Source: Massilia sp. YIM B02769 (GTDB lineage: Bacteria; Pseudomonadota; Gammaproteobacteria; Burkholderiales; Burkholderiaceae_D). From it: a stretch of DNA of 64,000 nt. Shown here piece after piece: positions 44,761-53,441 of the stretch. The DNA lies in contig NZ_JASNRC010000004.1 of the NCBI RefSeq assembly GCF_030411995.1, positions 93,711 through 157,710 on the forward strand. Reading direction: 5' to 3'. The notes under the pieces are model-generated. The model was not told the DNA's origin. It made no database searches and saw only the letters and a list, made by a program, of their open reading frames with translations. Numbering within the stretch: position 1 is the first letter of the stretch; each line of letters opens with the position of its first letter. The position numbers and the translations under genes are program-made.

Positions 44761-45630
44761 ATGAACAGCATCGACAAGGCAGGCAGGTATCAACTCGGCG
44801 AGCGCAGCGTGCGCCGCCTCGGCTACGGCGCCATGCAGCTGGCCGGCCCCGGCGTGTTCGGCCCGCCGCGCGACCGCAGCGCCGCCCTGGCCGTGCTGCG
44901 CGAGGCCGTGGCGCTGGGCGTGAACCACATCGACACCTCGGATTTCTATGGCCCGCACATCACCAATGAACTGATCCGCGAGGCGCTGCATCCCTACGCC
45001 GACGACCTGACCATCGTCACCAAGATCGGCGCGCGCCGCGATGCCCAGGGCGCCTGGCTGCCGGCGTTTTCGAAAGAAGCACTGCGCCAGGCCGTGCACG
45101 ACAACCTGCGCAACCTGGGGCTGGACGTGCTCGACGTGGTCAACCTGCGCGCCATGTTCGACGTCCACGGTCCGGCCGAGGGCTCGCTCGAAGAACCCCT
45201 TAGCGTGCTGGCCGAATTGCGCCAGCAGGGATTGATCCGCCACGTCGGCATCAGCAACGTCACGCCGCGCCAGGTCGAGGAAGCGCGCCGCCTGCTGCCG
45301 ATCGCCTGCGTGCAGAACATGTACAACCTGGTGCACCGCCAGGACGATGCGCTGATCGATGCCCTGGCGCGCGACGGTATTCCGTATGTGCCCTTCTTTC
45401 CGCTGGGCGGCTTCTCGCCGCTGCAATCCGATGCCCTGTCGAGCGTCGCCAGGGACCTGGGCGCGACGCCGATGGCGATGGCGATCGCCTGGCTGCTGCG
45501 CCGTTCGCCGAACATCCTGCTGATCCCGGGTACCTCGTCGGTAAAGCATGTGCGCGAGAACCTGGCGGCGGCCGACCTGGTACTGCCGGACGAGGCGCTG
45601 GCCAGCCTGGAGCGCATCGGCACGGCATAA
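44761..45630 (+). CDS. aldo/keto reductase
   Basis: NADPH-dependent aldo/keto reductase, TIM barrel, 289 aa. Catalytic Asp-Tyr pair is in VNHIDTSDFYGPHITNELIRE, the catalytic Lys in TIVTKIGARR, and the position of the usual His is occupied by DVVNLRAM rather than a D-x-x-x-x-H motif, seen in several subfamilies. The cofactor-binding end is IPGTSSVKHVRENLAAADL. GGAG is eight bases upstream of the ATG. Divergent from the LysR gene before it. Substrate unknown; may reduce small aldehydes. Confidence 0.9.
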   Translation: MNSIDKAGRYQLGERSVRRLGYGAMQLAGPGVFGPPRDRSAALAVLREAVALGVNHIDTSDFYGPHITNELIREALHPYADDLTIVTKIGARRDAQGAWLPAFSKEALRQAVHDNLRNLGLDVLDVVNLRAMFDVHGPAEGSLEEPLSVLAELRQQGLIRHVGISNVTPRQVEEARRLLPIACVQNMYNLVHRQDDALIDALARDGIPYVPFFPLGGFSPLQSDALSSVARDLGATPMAMAIAWLLRRSPNILLIPGTSSVKHVRENLAAADLVLPDEALASLERIGTA

Positions 45631-45645
45631 GCACTGCACCGGCGC

Positions 45646-45883
45646 GGGCAATACAACGCGCGCTGGGCCAATATCCACATGACGCCAAAGGAAGCCGCGT
45701 GCCGTCGAAATCCTGGGCGCGCGCACCCTGCTCAGCGGCCACGCCTGGGACGAACCCTTCGAACGGGCGCTGGCCGCCAGCGAGGGCAGGCCCTTCTGCC
45801 TGCTGACGCCGCGCATCGGCGAACCGGTGCGCCTGGAGGATGCGGCGCCGGCGTTCACGCCGTGGTGGGAAGGGATCGAATGA
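45646..45883 (+). pseudogene. remnant of an MBL-fold metallohydrolase (3' end)
   Basis: Two protein fragments in different frames resemble the C terminus of RomA/UlaG-like metallo-beta-lactamase-fold hydrolases. The first reads QYNARWANIHMTPKEAA (frame of 45679); two bases then seem lost, and the second reads VEILGARTLLSGHAWDEPFE from 45704 and continues to a stop at 45883, ending AFTPWWEGIE. The usual zinc-ligand stretch between the alanine-rich helix and HAWDEP is shortened, as though deleted. No 5' part is present. This is a decayed gene, placed between the aldo/keto reductase and the hairpin cluster. Family call from pattern recognition, moderate. Confidence 0.6.
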
Positions 45884-45912
45884 ACGCTGCTTCCGCCTGC
45901 TTCGCCGGCCGT

Positions 45913-46112
45913 ATTGGTGGGTTCGAGAACCCACCACATCAACGCATGATCATCCTCGGCACGTGTCGATAAAGTACGCGCCGGCATGGTGGGTTCGAGC
46001 CGCACGCGGACCTGCCCCCTTCGTCGGCCGTACTGGTGGGTTCAAGAACCCACCCTACAGCGAACCAGCTGGTAGACGTAGGGTGGGTTCTCGAACCCAC
46101 CACATCACCGCA
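45913..46112. repeat. cluster of GTAG-family hairpins, GTTC stem type
   Basis: Four copies in 200 bp. 45916-45935 pairs GGTGGGTTC with GAACCCACC. 45988-45999 is a left half only (GGTGGGTTCGAG) and has lost its right arm. 46035-46058 pairs GGTGGGTTC with GAACCCACC and ends CCTAC. 46078-46101 runs GTAGGGTGGGTTC then GAACCCACC. Copies 1 and 3 share the flanking CGGCCGTA, also found near 63960. The acyl-CoA synthetase gene ends right after. Confidence 0.85.
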
Positions 46113-46115
46113 CGA

Positions 46116-47789
46116 TCAGCCGACGTCCTCTTCGCGAAACTCCATGCCGGCCGTCGTATCGTCGCGCGCCGCTTCGGCCTTGCGCAACTCCACGCGGCGG
46201 ATCTTGCCCGAGATCGTCTTCGGCAGCTCGCGGAACTCGATGCGGCGTATCCGCTTGTACGGCGCCAGCCGTTCGCGCGCAAAGGCGAAGATCTCGCGCG
46301 CCAGTTCGCGCGACGGTTCCACGCCCTGGCGCAGCGTGATGAAGGCCTTCGGCACCGACAGCCGCACCGGATCGGGGCTCGGCACGATGGCCGCTTCCAG
46401 CACCTGCTCGTGCTCGATCAGCACGCTCTCCAGTTCGAAAGGGCTGATGCGGTAGTCGGACGACTTGAAGACGTCGTCGTTACGGCCGACGTAGAAGTAA
46501 TAGCCGTCTTCGTCGACGGTCGCCGTATCGCCGGTGTGGTAGAAGCCGGCGCGCATCACTTCCGCCGTCTTCTCGTCGTCGCCCTCGTAGCCGAGCATGA
46601 GCGCGATCGGCCTGGCATCCAGCTGTACCGCGATCTCGCCCTCTTGCGCGGGCTGGTCGTCGAGGTCCAGCAGCGCAATGCGGTAGCCCGGCAGCGGCCG
46701 GCCCATGGAACCCGGTTTCACCAGCTGGCCCGGCGGATTGCCGATCTGCGCGGTGGTCTCGGTCTGGCCGAAGCCGTCGCGGATGCGGATGCCCCAGGCG
46801 CGTTCGACCTGCTCGATCACCTCCGGGTTCAGCGGTTCGCCGGCGCCGACCAGTTCGCGCAGCGGCGGCTGCCACTGGCTCAGGTCTTCCTTGATCAGCA
46901 TGCGCCAGACGGTCGGCGGCGCGCACAGCGAGGTCACGCCGCAGCGCTGCACGGTTTCCAGCGCGGCCTTGGCACTGAAGCGCTCGTAGTTGTAGATGAA
47001 GACGGTGGCGCCGGCGTTCCATGGTGCGAAGAAGCAGCTCCAGGCGTGCTTGGCCCAGCCGGGCGAGCTGATGTTCCAGTGCACGCCGCCCTTTTCCAGG
47101 CCGATCCAGTACATGGTCGACAGGTGGCCGGCCGGGTAGCTCTGGTGGCTGTGCAGCACGAGTTTTGGGCGCGCCGTGGTGCCGGAGGTGAAGTACAGCA
47201 GCAGCGGGTCGCCGGCGCGGGTGACGCCTTTCGGCGCGAACACGCTCAGCACCTGGCGGCACTCGGAAAAGTCGCGCCAGCCGTCGATGCTGCCGCCCAC
47301 CGCGATGCGCGTGAAGTTGCCGTTGATGCTTTCGAACTTGTGGGCCTCCGAGACCTGCGCGATCACGTGCTTCACTTGTCCGCGCTCCATGCGGTCCTGC
47401 AGGTCGGCGGTCGAGACCAGCATCGTGGTCGGCACCAGCACGGCGCCGAGCTTGATCCCGGCCAGCATGATCTCCCAGAGCTCGACGCGGTTCGGCAGCA
47501 TCAGCAGCACGCGGTCGCCGCGCCTGACGCCGCAGTCTTCCAGGTACTGCGCCACCTGGCTCGATCGCGCGGCCATGTCGGCGTAGGAGATCTTCTGCTC
47601 GCTGCCGTCTTCTTCCACCACCCACAGCGCGGGGGTCAGGTTGTCCCTGGCTTCCTGGTCGAAGAAGTCGAGGGCCCAGTTGAAGTTGTCGAACTGGGGT
47701 GGCTGGTAGCCGGCGTAGGCGGTGTCGTAGTCGGTGCGGTGCTGCTGCAGGAAATCGCGCGCCTGCGCGAAACGCTGGTAAGGGGTCAT
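46116..47789 (-). CDS. AMP-binding acyl-CoA synthetase
   Basis: ANL-superfamily acyl-CoA ligase, 557 aa, forming an acyl-adenylate and then the CoA thioester. The P-loop is LYFTSGTTARPKLVLHSHQS, with GAGEPLNPEVIEQ, the adenylation core IRDGFGQTETT and DEDGYYFYVGRNDDVFKSSDYRISPFE where the hinge Asp-Arg lies, and the invariant Lys in ELPKTISGKIRRVELR near the end. It most resembles medium-chain or aromatic acid-type ligases (AcsM/BCL-like); the substrate is not determined. The start ATG at 47789 has no strong ribosome site. It is alone on its strand. Confidence 0.9.
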   Translation of the reverse strand: MTPYQRFAQARDFLQQHRTDYDTAYAGYQPPQFDNFNWALDFFDQEARDNLTPALWVVEEDGSEQKISYADMAARSSQVAQYLEDCGVRRGDRVLLMLPNRVELWEIMLAGIKLGAVLVPTTMLVSTADLQDRMERGQVKHVIAQVSEAHKFESINGNFTRIAVGGSIDGWRDFSECRQVLSVFAPKGVTRAGDPLLLYFTSGTTARPKLVLHSHQSYPAGHLSTMYWIGLEKGGVHWNISSPGWAKHAWSCFFAPWNAGATVFIYNYERFSAKAALETVQRCGVTSLCAPPTVWRMLIKEDLSQWQPPLRELVGAGEPLNPEVIEQVERAWGIRIRDGFGQTETTAQIGNPPGQLVKPGSMGRPLPGYRIALLDLDDQPAQEGEIAVQLDARPIALMLGYEGDDEKTAEVMRAGFYHTGDTATVDEDGYYFYVGRNDDVFKSSDYRISPFELESVLIEHEQVLEAAIVPSPDPVRLSVPKAFITLRQGVEPSRELAREIFAFARERLAPYKRIRRIEFRELPKTISGKIRRVELRKAEAARDDTTAGMEFREEDVG

Positions 47790-47896
47790 CTTGTCTCCTG
47801 TACGCTGATGTCGATAAACGGGTCTTGGCCCGGTGATGCGTTTTTATTGTCTGTTTGCGTACATTGTGCCACGGTTGCGCGGCCGCAGCGCCGGGC

Positions 47897-48433
47897 CTAT
47901 TGTGGGCCGCCGAAGGCTGCCATGCAGGTAAAGGAATACCGCGTCGCGCCCGGCGCCACCTTCCCGGTCATCGGGTCCATCCTGCCTTCGGTCACCAGGT
48001 ACTGCATGTCCTTGCCCACCTTGCCCAGCACCACCCCCGGCATGCCGGCGTCCGGGTCCTTGTCGAGCGCGATGCCGGCGCCGGCCAGGGCCGCAGTGAA
48101 ATCGTCCAGCCGCTTGTTGCAGATGTCGCCCTGGATCATGGCGACCCCGAAGCCGCCAGCAACCGTGACATTGCGCAGGCATGCCTTGCCCAGCGTGACG
48201 GGACCGGCGATGCGCTGGCCTTCGTCGCGCGCGAGCGGCTCCGCAGTCTGGTTGAACCAGTCGACCGCCTCCTTGTACGCCTCTGGCGCCGGGTTTGGCA
48301 TGTCGCAGGACAGGAAGCGCAGCCTGGCGTGATCCGGGGAAGCGGCTGCGATGCTGCAGGGTCCTGCCAGCAAGCAGGCCAGCAGCGAGCAGGAAAGCCA
48401 GGCGCCTGCCGGCTTGGGATTTGTTTCCGTCAT
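47897..48433 (-). CDS. exported hypothetical protein (178 aa)
   Basis: 178 aa with an N-terminal hydrophobic signal segment (LSCSLLACLLAGPCSIAA). The mature protein holds several cysteines (FLSCDMP, KACLRNV, DICNKRL, SFTCMAA), enough for two disulfides, and AEPLARDEGQRIAGPVTLG. I do not recognise the family. The start at 48433 is preferred; a longer frame exists upstream without a ribosome site. It is immediately downstream of the RCC1-repeat gene on the same strand (19-bp gap), so the two may be cotranscribed and act outside the cytoplasm. Confidence 0.6.
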   Translation of the reverse strand: MTETNPKPAGAWLSCSLLACLLAGPCSIAAASPDHARLRFLSCDMPNPAPEAYKEAVDWFNQTAEPLARDEGQRIAGPVTLGKACLRNVTVAGGFGVAMIQGDICNKRLDDFTAALAGAGIALDKDPDAGMPGVVLGKVGKDMQYLVTEGRMDPMTGKVAPGATRYSFTCMAAFGGPQ

Positions 48434-48452
48434 CGTGGTCGGGATCCCTGGT

Positions 48453-49694
48453 TTATTGGCTGGCGCAGGCATCGGCCGGCAGTGGGAGGCTGGCGTCGAC
48501 CAGGTTCAGTGCGCCCTTGCCGTCGCCGAGCGGAACCGGCATGAAGCGCTGGACCTCGAGCGACTTGTCGCCCGGGTCGGTGGCCCCGTACATGTTGTCG
48601 CCCATCGTGCAGACGAAGCCGTCAGGCCGCAGGGCCAGGATGCTGGAGTAAGAGGACAGCGAGGCGATGTTGGCAAGGCTGGGCTGGCGGCGCTCGCCGG
48701 GCGTGGGAAACAGCGCGCGGAACCAGGTCACGGCCAGGCCCTGCCGGGTCAGCGCGGAAGGCGCGCGGCCGCCGCCCAGCATCGTCGCCCCGTCCAGCGT
48801 GGCGATCCGGCGCGCAACGAAGGCATCCGGTTTGTTGTCGGGATTGTCGTCTTTCGGCGTCGCCGGGTCGCGGCTCCAGCTGCTGCCCCAGGCCCACACG
48901 CTGCCGTCGGCGCGCAAGGCATACGTGCTGTCGGCGAAGGCCGCGATGGCGATGGCGCCGCTGAAGAATGGCGTCGGCCCCGGGTTGTCGCAGAGCTTCG
49001 CCGAGGGCTCGGGCTGGTACGAAATCGCACCGGCGGACGCACTACCCCAGCCAATGACGACGCCGTCATCGCGCAAGGCCACGCCGTGGAACTGGCCAAG
49101 CGCGATCGCCTTGATGCGCTCCAGGCCGGCAACTTTCGTCGGGAACGCGCCCAGGCCCCAGCAATAGACCTCCCCGTCGCGGGTGACGATCGCGCTATGG
49201 GAATCGGTTGCCGCAATCGCCACCGCTGGCGGCAAGCCGGGAATGCGCATCGAACGCTCGACGAACATGCGTTCCTTGCGTGCGGCTTCGGCTTCGGCGC
49301 AGGGATTTTTTCCATGCCCTCCGGTGAGGATGGCAGCGGCCTCGCACGGCCCCAGTGTGGGCTGCAGCAGGTAGACCTGGCGCACGCGGTAGGGGCTGAA
49401 GCCCCACTCGTAGACGCTGCCGTCGCGCGTAATGGCGCTGCTGTGTTCCCAGCCCGCCGCTACCGCCACGGCGGGTGGCAGGCCTTCCACCGGGCGCGGG
49501 AAGACGGGCGGCCCGCGCTTCGCGTGGCCGAACTCTGTGCCCCACCAGAGTACGCGGCCGTCGCTTGTCAGACCGAGGTTGTGGTAGCGGCCGGCGGCGA
49601 CGGCGGGCTGTGCTGCTGCCGGCAAGGCGTGGGAAATCGACGTCATGCAGGTGATGGCACCCGCCAGCCGGCGCAGATGGGGAATCATGGTCAT
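48453..49694 (-). CDS. exported RCC1-repeat beta-propeller protein
   Basis: 413 aa. A signal peptide (MTMIPHLRRLAGAITCMTSI to SHALPAAAQ) precedes RCC1-type repeats, seen as AAGRYHNLGLTSDGRVLWWG, AAGWEHSSAITRDGSVYEWG, DSHSAIVTRDGEVYCWG, GQFHGVALRDDGVVIGWG and DSTYALRADGSVWAWG. These blades form a propeller; bacterial RCC1-like proteins are mostly secreted binding proteins of unknown role. GGAGG lies before the ATG at 49694, which I prefer to a more upstream in-frame start. The final repeats are more divergent. Confidence 0.83.
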   Translation of the reverse strand: MTMIPHLRRLAGAITCMTSISHALPAAAQPAVAAGRYHNLGLTSDGRVLWWGTEFGHAKRGPPVFPRPVEGLPPAVAVAAGWEHSSAITRDGSVYEWGFSPYRVRQVYLLQPTLGPCEAAAILTGGHGKNPCAEAEAARKERMFVERSMRIPGLPPAVAIAATDSHSAIVTRDGEVYCWGLGAFPTKVAGLERIKAIALGQFHGVALRDDGVVIGWGSASAGAISYQPEPSAKLCDNPGPTPFFSGAIAIAAFADSTYALRADGSVWAWGSSWSRDPATPKDDNPDNKPDAFVARRIATLDGATMLGGGRAPSALTRQGLAVTWFRALFPTPGERRQPSLANIASLSSYSSILALRPDGFVCTMGDNMYGATDPGDKSLEVQRFMPVPLGDGKGALNLVDASLPLPADACASQ

Positions 49695-49826
49695 GCCTTT
49701 GCCTCCGTGCGCCTGGCCGTGGTGGTGGCTTGTCGTTATTTGTTGTCGATTATGCACATTGTGCCACGGCTCAGCAGCGGTGTGCATATCGCATACCCAT
49801 GGCGCGAAGGAGATTGTTGACGGTGA

Positions 49827-50014
49827 CCGTAGGGTGGGCACTTTGTGCCCACGCGCAAGCCGACGAGATGCTGGCTCAGTCAGGACTGCGCAGGATGATC
49901 ATGGTTGGCGTCTCGAATGCTCATTCGAAACGTTTCGACCATCGCCCAATGCCTCATCAAATCGAGCCCACAATGGGCGAGATTTCGCGTGGGCACGGGG
50001 TGCCCACCGTACGG
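49827..50014. repeat. inverted pair of GTAG-footed hairpins (GGGCAC type)
   Basis: At 49827-49856 CCGTAGGGTGGGCAC pairs with GTGCCCACGCGC; at 49986-50014 CGCGTGGGCACG pairs with GTGCCCACCGTACGG. The second has the same GTAC foot variant as the copy at 3579. They lie in the gap between the RCC1 gene's start and the ferredoxin-like gene's end, about 130 bp apart. The remainder of 49695-50065 shows no gene. Confidence 0.83.
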
Positions 50015-50065
50015 TCAACGTTCCGAACACTATCAGGCGGCGCAGGATGCAGCGCCGCCGATACG

Positions 50066-51748
50066 TCAGTTCGGCGGCACCGGCGTGCGCCGCATCTGCA
50101 CCGCGAACTCCCCTTCCGGCTGCATCATGTCGATCACGCGGCAGTCGCCGCACATCTTCAGGCGATCCAGGTTGCCGGCAAAGGCGCTGTGCTGCGACAG
50201 GCGCGACAGCATGTTCTCGACCATGTGCAGCGTGCCGAAGGGCTTGCTGCAGCGGATGCAGTGGAAAGGCTGGGACTCGTTCAGGACGACGGTCTTGCGG
50301 CGCGCCTCGCCGAAGCTCATGCGCGGCACCAGGGCGATCGCATCCTCCGGGCAGGTGTTCGCACACAGGCCGCACTGCACGCAGTTCTGCTCGACGAAAC
50401 GCAGCTGCGGCGAATTCGGCGTGTCCATCACCGCCGACGCCGGGCAGACGCCGACGCAGGCCATGCACAGGCTGCACTTCTTCGTGTCGACGGCAATCGC
50501 GCCAAACGGCGCGCCGGTCGGCAGCGCTACCTGCTCCGGCTGCCGGGGCGCATGGCGGTGCAGGTGGTCCAGCGCGTAATCGAGGGTATTGCGCTTGTCG
50601 GCGGCCAGGTTGAAGGTCGCGCGCCGGGCCGGGGCTTCGCCGCGCGGCGCGTAGCCGAGGGCCACGCCCAGTTCCCCTGGCGTATTCACGCGCAGCAGCT
50701 GGAAGTGCGGGCCGGCATAGCCCAGGCCATCGAGCACGGTGTGGGCAATGCCCATCTGGTGGTCGAGGGCGGCGCCGTACTGCGGCGCTTCCTCGCCCGT
50801 CATCAGCACCGTGACGCCGGCCGCGCCATAGGCCAGCGCCGAGAACCAGACGTCGATGCCGGTCGATGCGGTATGGTGCAGCGCCAGCGGAATCACCCGC
50901 CCGGACAGCATGCCCTCGCCCTGCACGGCTTCCAGCAGCGGCAGGCCGGCTTCGCTGTGCAGCAGCAGCACCGGGTCCTGGCCGCCGGCCTCGAAGTAGG
51001 CGTTCAGGGCGGCCTTGATGCGGCTGCCCGTGTGGGCCGCGGTAGGGAAAGCGTAGCTGATGGCGCCGGTCGGGCAGACCGTGGTGCAGGCGCCGCAGCC
51101 GGCGCACAGGTAGGGATTGACGCGGATCTTGTCGCCGGCGCTGGCGATCGCCTGGGCCGAGCAGATGGTCACGCAGGCGTTGCAGCCCTGCTGGCCGTTG
51201 CGGCTGTGGGCGCAGATGCGCTCCTTGTAGCTGAAGTATTTCGGCTTGTCGAAGTCGCCGGTCATTTCCATGATCTCGGCGGCGGCCGCGCGGCGTGCGG
51301 CCTCGTCTTCGCCGGGCGCGTAATAGCCGTGCGGGTGCTGGTGGGTGGCGATCAGGGGGCTGGGGCAGAGGTCGAACACGAGGTCGAACTTGGCCGCTTG
51401 CGGCGGCTGCCCGGCCGCCTGCCAGCGCGCTTCGAAGGCGCCGAGCCAGCCGCCAACGCCGACGGCGCGCGCCGCGAATACGGGGTAGCCGCGCCCGACG
51501 GGCGTGTCGTCGCCGTCGAGCAGCAGCACCGTCACCGACAGCGCCGTGGCCAGGTGATCGGCCCAGGGCAAGGCCTGGGCGGCGCTGCCGACGACCAGGG
51601 TACGGCCGCCCGAGCGGTAGCTGACCGAGGAGACGGCCTCGACCGGACCAATGGCATCCGCCGCCAGGATGGCGGCGGTCTTGGCGAGAGCATTGCGGCG
51701 TTCCTGCATGGGATCGCCGGCCTGCCCTTCTAGGAATCGGATGTTCAT
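50066..51748 (-). CDS. multi-4Fe-4S ferredoxin-type protein of the formate dehydrogenase cluster
   Basis: 560 aa with at least four cluster-binding motifs: CNACVTICSAQAI, CAGCGACTTVCPTGAI, CSLCMACVGVCPASAV and CVQCGLCANTCPEDAI, plus CIRC and CGDC near the end. The N-terminal half is Rossmann-like and of unknown job. Relatives are encoded with DUF3305/DUF3306 proteins and formate dehydrogenase in Shewanella and Burkholderiales and are thought to help assemble or supply electrons to the enzyme; the exact role is unknown. It overlaps the DUF3306 gene by 4 bp (ATGA), the last gene of the operon. Confidence 0.88.
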   Translation of the reverse strand: MNIRFLEGQAGDPMQERRNALAKTAAILAADAIGPVEAVSSVSYRSGGRTLVVGSAAQALPWADHLATALSVTVLLLDGDDTPVGRGYPVFAARAVGVGGWLGAFEARWQAAGQPPQAAKFDLVFDLCPSPLIATHQHPHGYYAPGEDEAARRAAAAEIMEMTGDFDKPKYFSYKERICAHSRNGQQGCNACVTICSAQAIASAGDKIRVNPYLCAGCGACTTVCPTGAISYAFPTAAHTGSRIKAALNAYFEAGGQDPVLLLHSEAGLPLLEAVQGEGMLSGRVIPLALHHTASTGIDVWFSALAYGAAGVTVLMTGEEAPQYGAALDHQMGIAHTVLDGLGYAGPHFQLLRVNTPGELGVALGYAPRGEAPARRATFNLAADKRNTLDYALDHLHRHAPRQPEQVALPTGAPFGAIAVDTKKCSLCMACVGVCPASAVMDTPNSPQLRFVEQNCVQCGLCANTCPEDAIALVPRMSFGEARRKTVVLNESQPFHCIRCSKPFGTLHMVENMLSRLSQHSAFAGNLDRLKMCGDCRVIDMMQPEGEFAVQMRRTPVPPN

Positions 51749-52398
51749 GCTTGTCCTTGCAGGGATTGCTGGGGTGTGGCCGGTAGCGAGACGTGCGAAG
51801 CGGGTGCTGTCATTGCGCCGGCGTCTTGCACTTCGGTATCGAATACATTATCCGCGTCGGCGGACGCAACGCCCACACGCTTGGTATCGGCACCGCTGTC
51901 CGTCTCCGCATCCGGCGCGGCGCCGGCCTGCACCGCGTGTTCTCCGGCGGCCGGCGCCGCTTTGGCAGCCGGCTTTTCCGCATCCGGATAGCGCAGCGCA
52001 CTGCGCGCATGGTCGAGCGCCGCCAGCATCGCGGCCGACACCGGGCTCGGCTTGTTGTAGTCGTCCATGTACATGTCGAGGCCATCCATCACATGGAAAT
52101 GCGGATCGGCGAACAGCCTTTTCAGCGCCAGGCGCTGGACCGACTTGTCGACGTCCTTTGCGACGAAGCTGGAAAAGTCGGCGTCCGGGGTCAGACGCGC
52201 AGCGTCTGCGAGCGTCGGCAGAGGCCGGTCCTGTGGCGGCGCGTCGGCCTGGACGGGAACGGGTGCAGTAATGGGTGCGGAAACGGGAGCAGAAACAGGC
52301 GTAGAAACGGGTGCGCCAGGTGCCGGACGTGGCGCCTCCGCTTCGCTGCCGGTCGCTTTCAGGCGCGACCAGCGCTTCAGGAATCCTTCTTCGGGCAT
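51745..52398 (-). CDS. DUF3306 family protein
   Basis: 217 aa. The N terminus MPEEGFLKRWSRLKA and DADFSSFVAKDVDKSVQRLALKRLFADPHFHVMDGLDMYMDDYN (described in pieces) are the DUF3306 core; the Pro/Val/Ala-rich repeats at about 28-55 and the Ala-rich tail are low-complexity. Encoded with DUF3305 next to formate dehydrogenases; probably a maturation or assembly factor in the cytoplasm. The stop overlaps the ferredoxin-type gene start. Function not demonstrated. Confidence 0.85.
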   Translation of the reverse strand: MPEEGFLKRWSRLKATGSEAEAPRPAPGAPVSTPVSAPVSAPITAPVPVQADAPPQDRPLPTLADAARLTPDADFSSFVAKDVDKSVQRLALKRLFADPHFHVMDGLDMYMDDYNKPSPVSAAMLAALDHARSALRYPDAEKPAAKAAPAAGEHAVQAGAAPDAETDSGADTKRVGVASADADNVFDTEVQDAGAMTAPASHVSLPATPQQSLQGQA

Positions 52399-52416
52399 CG
52401 CTCGTCCTGTCCCGCG

Positions 52417-52857
52417 CTAGCCGTGCTGGCGGCCGCGGCGCGGCTTCGGCTGGTAGTTGTCGCGCAGGTAGCTGGCCAGCCAGGCGTAGATCTCGGCCGG
52501 CATGGTCACACCGTCGGCGGATTCGCCGGAGTCGAACATGCGGGTGCCCTCGACGTAGCTGACCGAGGCGCGCACCGGCATGGCGCGCCCCTCTTCCATG
52601 CGCCACAGCACGAACACCTTCGATTCGGGCGCCATGGCGTTTTCGTAGTAGCCCTCGTGCTCGTCGGTGTAGAGCTCGAGTTCGAGCCCGGACACCAGGT
52701 AATAATCGCGCTCCGGGGTTTCGCTGAGCACCTGCAGCGGCGGCAGGTCGCCGCGGTTCGGCACCACGCCCACGGCCGCCCAGGCGTCGTCGGCCCAGAT
52801 ATGCTGGACGGCGCGGCGCTGCATGATCACCGCAATCGGCATGCCGGCTTTCTTCAT
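52417..52857 (-). CDS. DUF3305 family protein
   Basis: 146 aa. Core segments: PIAVIMQRRAVQHIWADDAW, LPPLQVLSETPERDYYLVSG and YYENAMAPESKVFVLWRM, typical of DUF3305. The C terminus PAEIYAWLASYLRDNYQPK is also conserved. Proteins of this family always sit beside DUF3306 and formate dehydrogenase genes, so a maturation role is inferred. The ATG at 52857 overlaps the preceding stop; a later in-frame ATG at 52842 is possible. Confidence 0.85.
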   Translation of the reverse strand: MKKAGMPIAVIMQRRAVQHIWADDAWAAVGVVPNRGDLPPLQVLSETPERDYYLVSGLELELYTDEHEGYYENAMAPESKVFVLWRMEEGRAMPVRASVSYVEGTRMFDSGESADGVTMPAEIYAWLASYLRDNYQPKPRRGRQHG

Positions 52858-53441
52858 CGGTTCTTCACCTGGTCCGAGTTGCCGCGGTCGACCGCCGGCG
52901 AAGCGCCTTGCGGTACCGACTGGGTCGGGCGCGTCTTGACGTCCTTGCTCGGCGCCGCCGTGCCCAGCTTTTCGCTCTTCACCGGCACGTTGGCCGATTG
53001 CAGGGCTTGCGGGCTGAGCGGCGCGGCGCCACGCCCCGGCGCCGCCGCCGACGTGCCGGGCGCAGCGCCGGCCGGCGCCGGCGCCGCCACTCCGGCGTTC
53101 GGCGGCGTCACGCCCGACGAACCCACGCCGGGCCTGCCGTTCGCCGGAGGCAGGGTTTGCGGCGGCTGGATGCCGGGCGCCGGGGCCTGGGCGATGGCGG
53201 TCGGCGGGTTGATCTTCCAGCCCTTGGCCGGCGCCTGGGCACGCCAGCGCGCGCTGAGGGCGTCCATCGAGGCGGCCAGTTGTTCCTTCTCCTTGGCCGC
53301 CTTGGCGTCGGCCTCGGCCTTCTTGTTGGCGGCCGCCTGGGCCTGCTCGGGCGTCAGCTGCGGCTTCGGCAGGGCCGCCCAGGCGCCCTGGGACAGCAAC
53401 AGGCCGGCCAGCAGCGCCCCGCTCAAGGTCGTGCGTTTCAT
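52854..53441 (-). CDS. exported Ala/Pro-rich protein within the FDH operon
   Basis: 195 aa, signal peptide KRTTLSGALLAGLLLSQGAW-A. An alpha-helical, charged section follows (TPEQAQAAANKKAEADAKAA), then a long Ala/Pro/Gly-rich, probably disordered tail. No cofactor motif is seen. Its start overlaps the upstream gene's stop by 4 bp and its stop overlaps the DUF3305 start by 4 bp, which fixes it firmly in the operon. It may be a periplasmic accessory of formate dehydrogenase; I do not recognise the family. Confidence 0.68.
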   Translation of the reverse strand: MKRTTLSGALLAGLLLSQGAWAALPKPQLTPEQAQAAANKKAEADAKAAKEKEQLAASMDALSARWRAQAPAKGWKINPPTAIAQAPAPGIQPPQTLPPANGRPGVGSSGVTPPNAGVAAPAPAGAAPGTSAAAPGRGAAPLSPQALQSANVPVKSEKLGTAAPSKDVKTRPTQSVPQGASPAVDRGNSDQVKNR

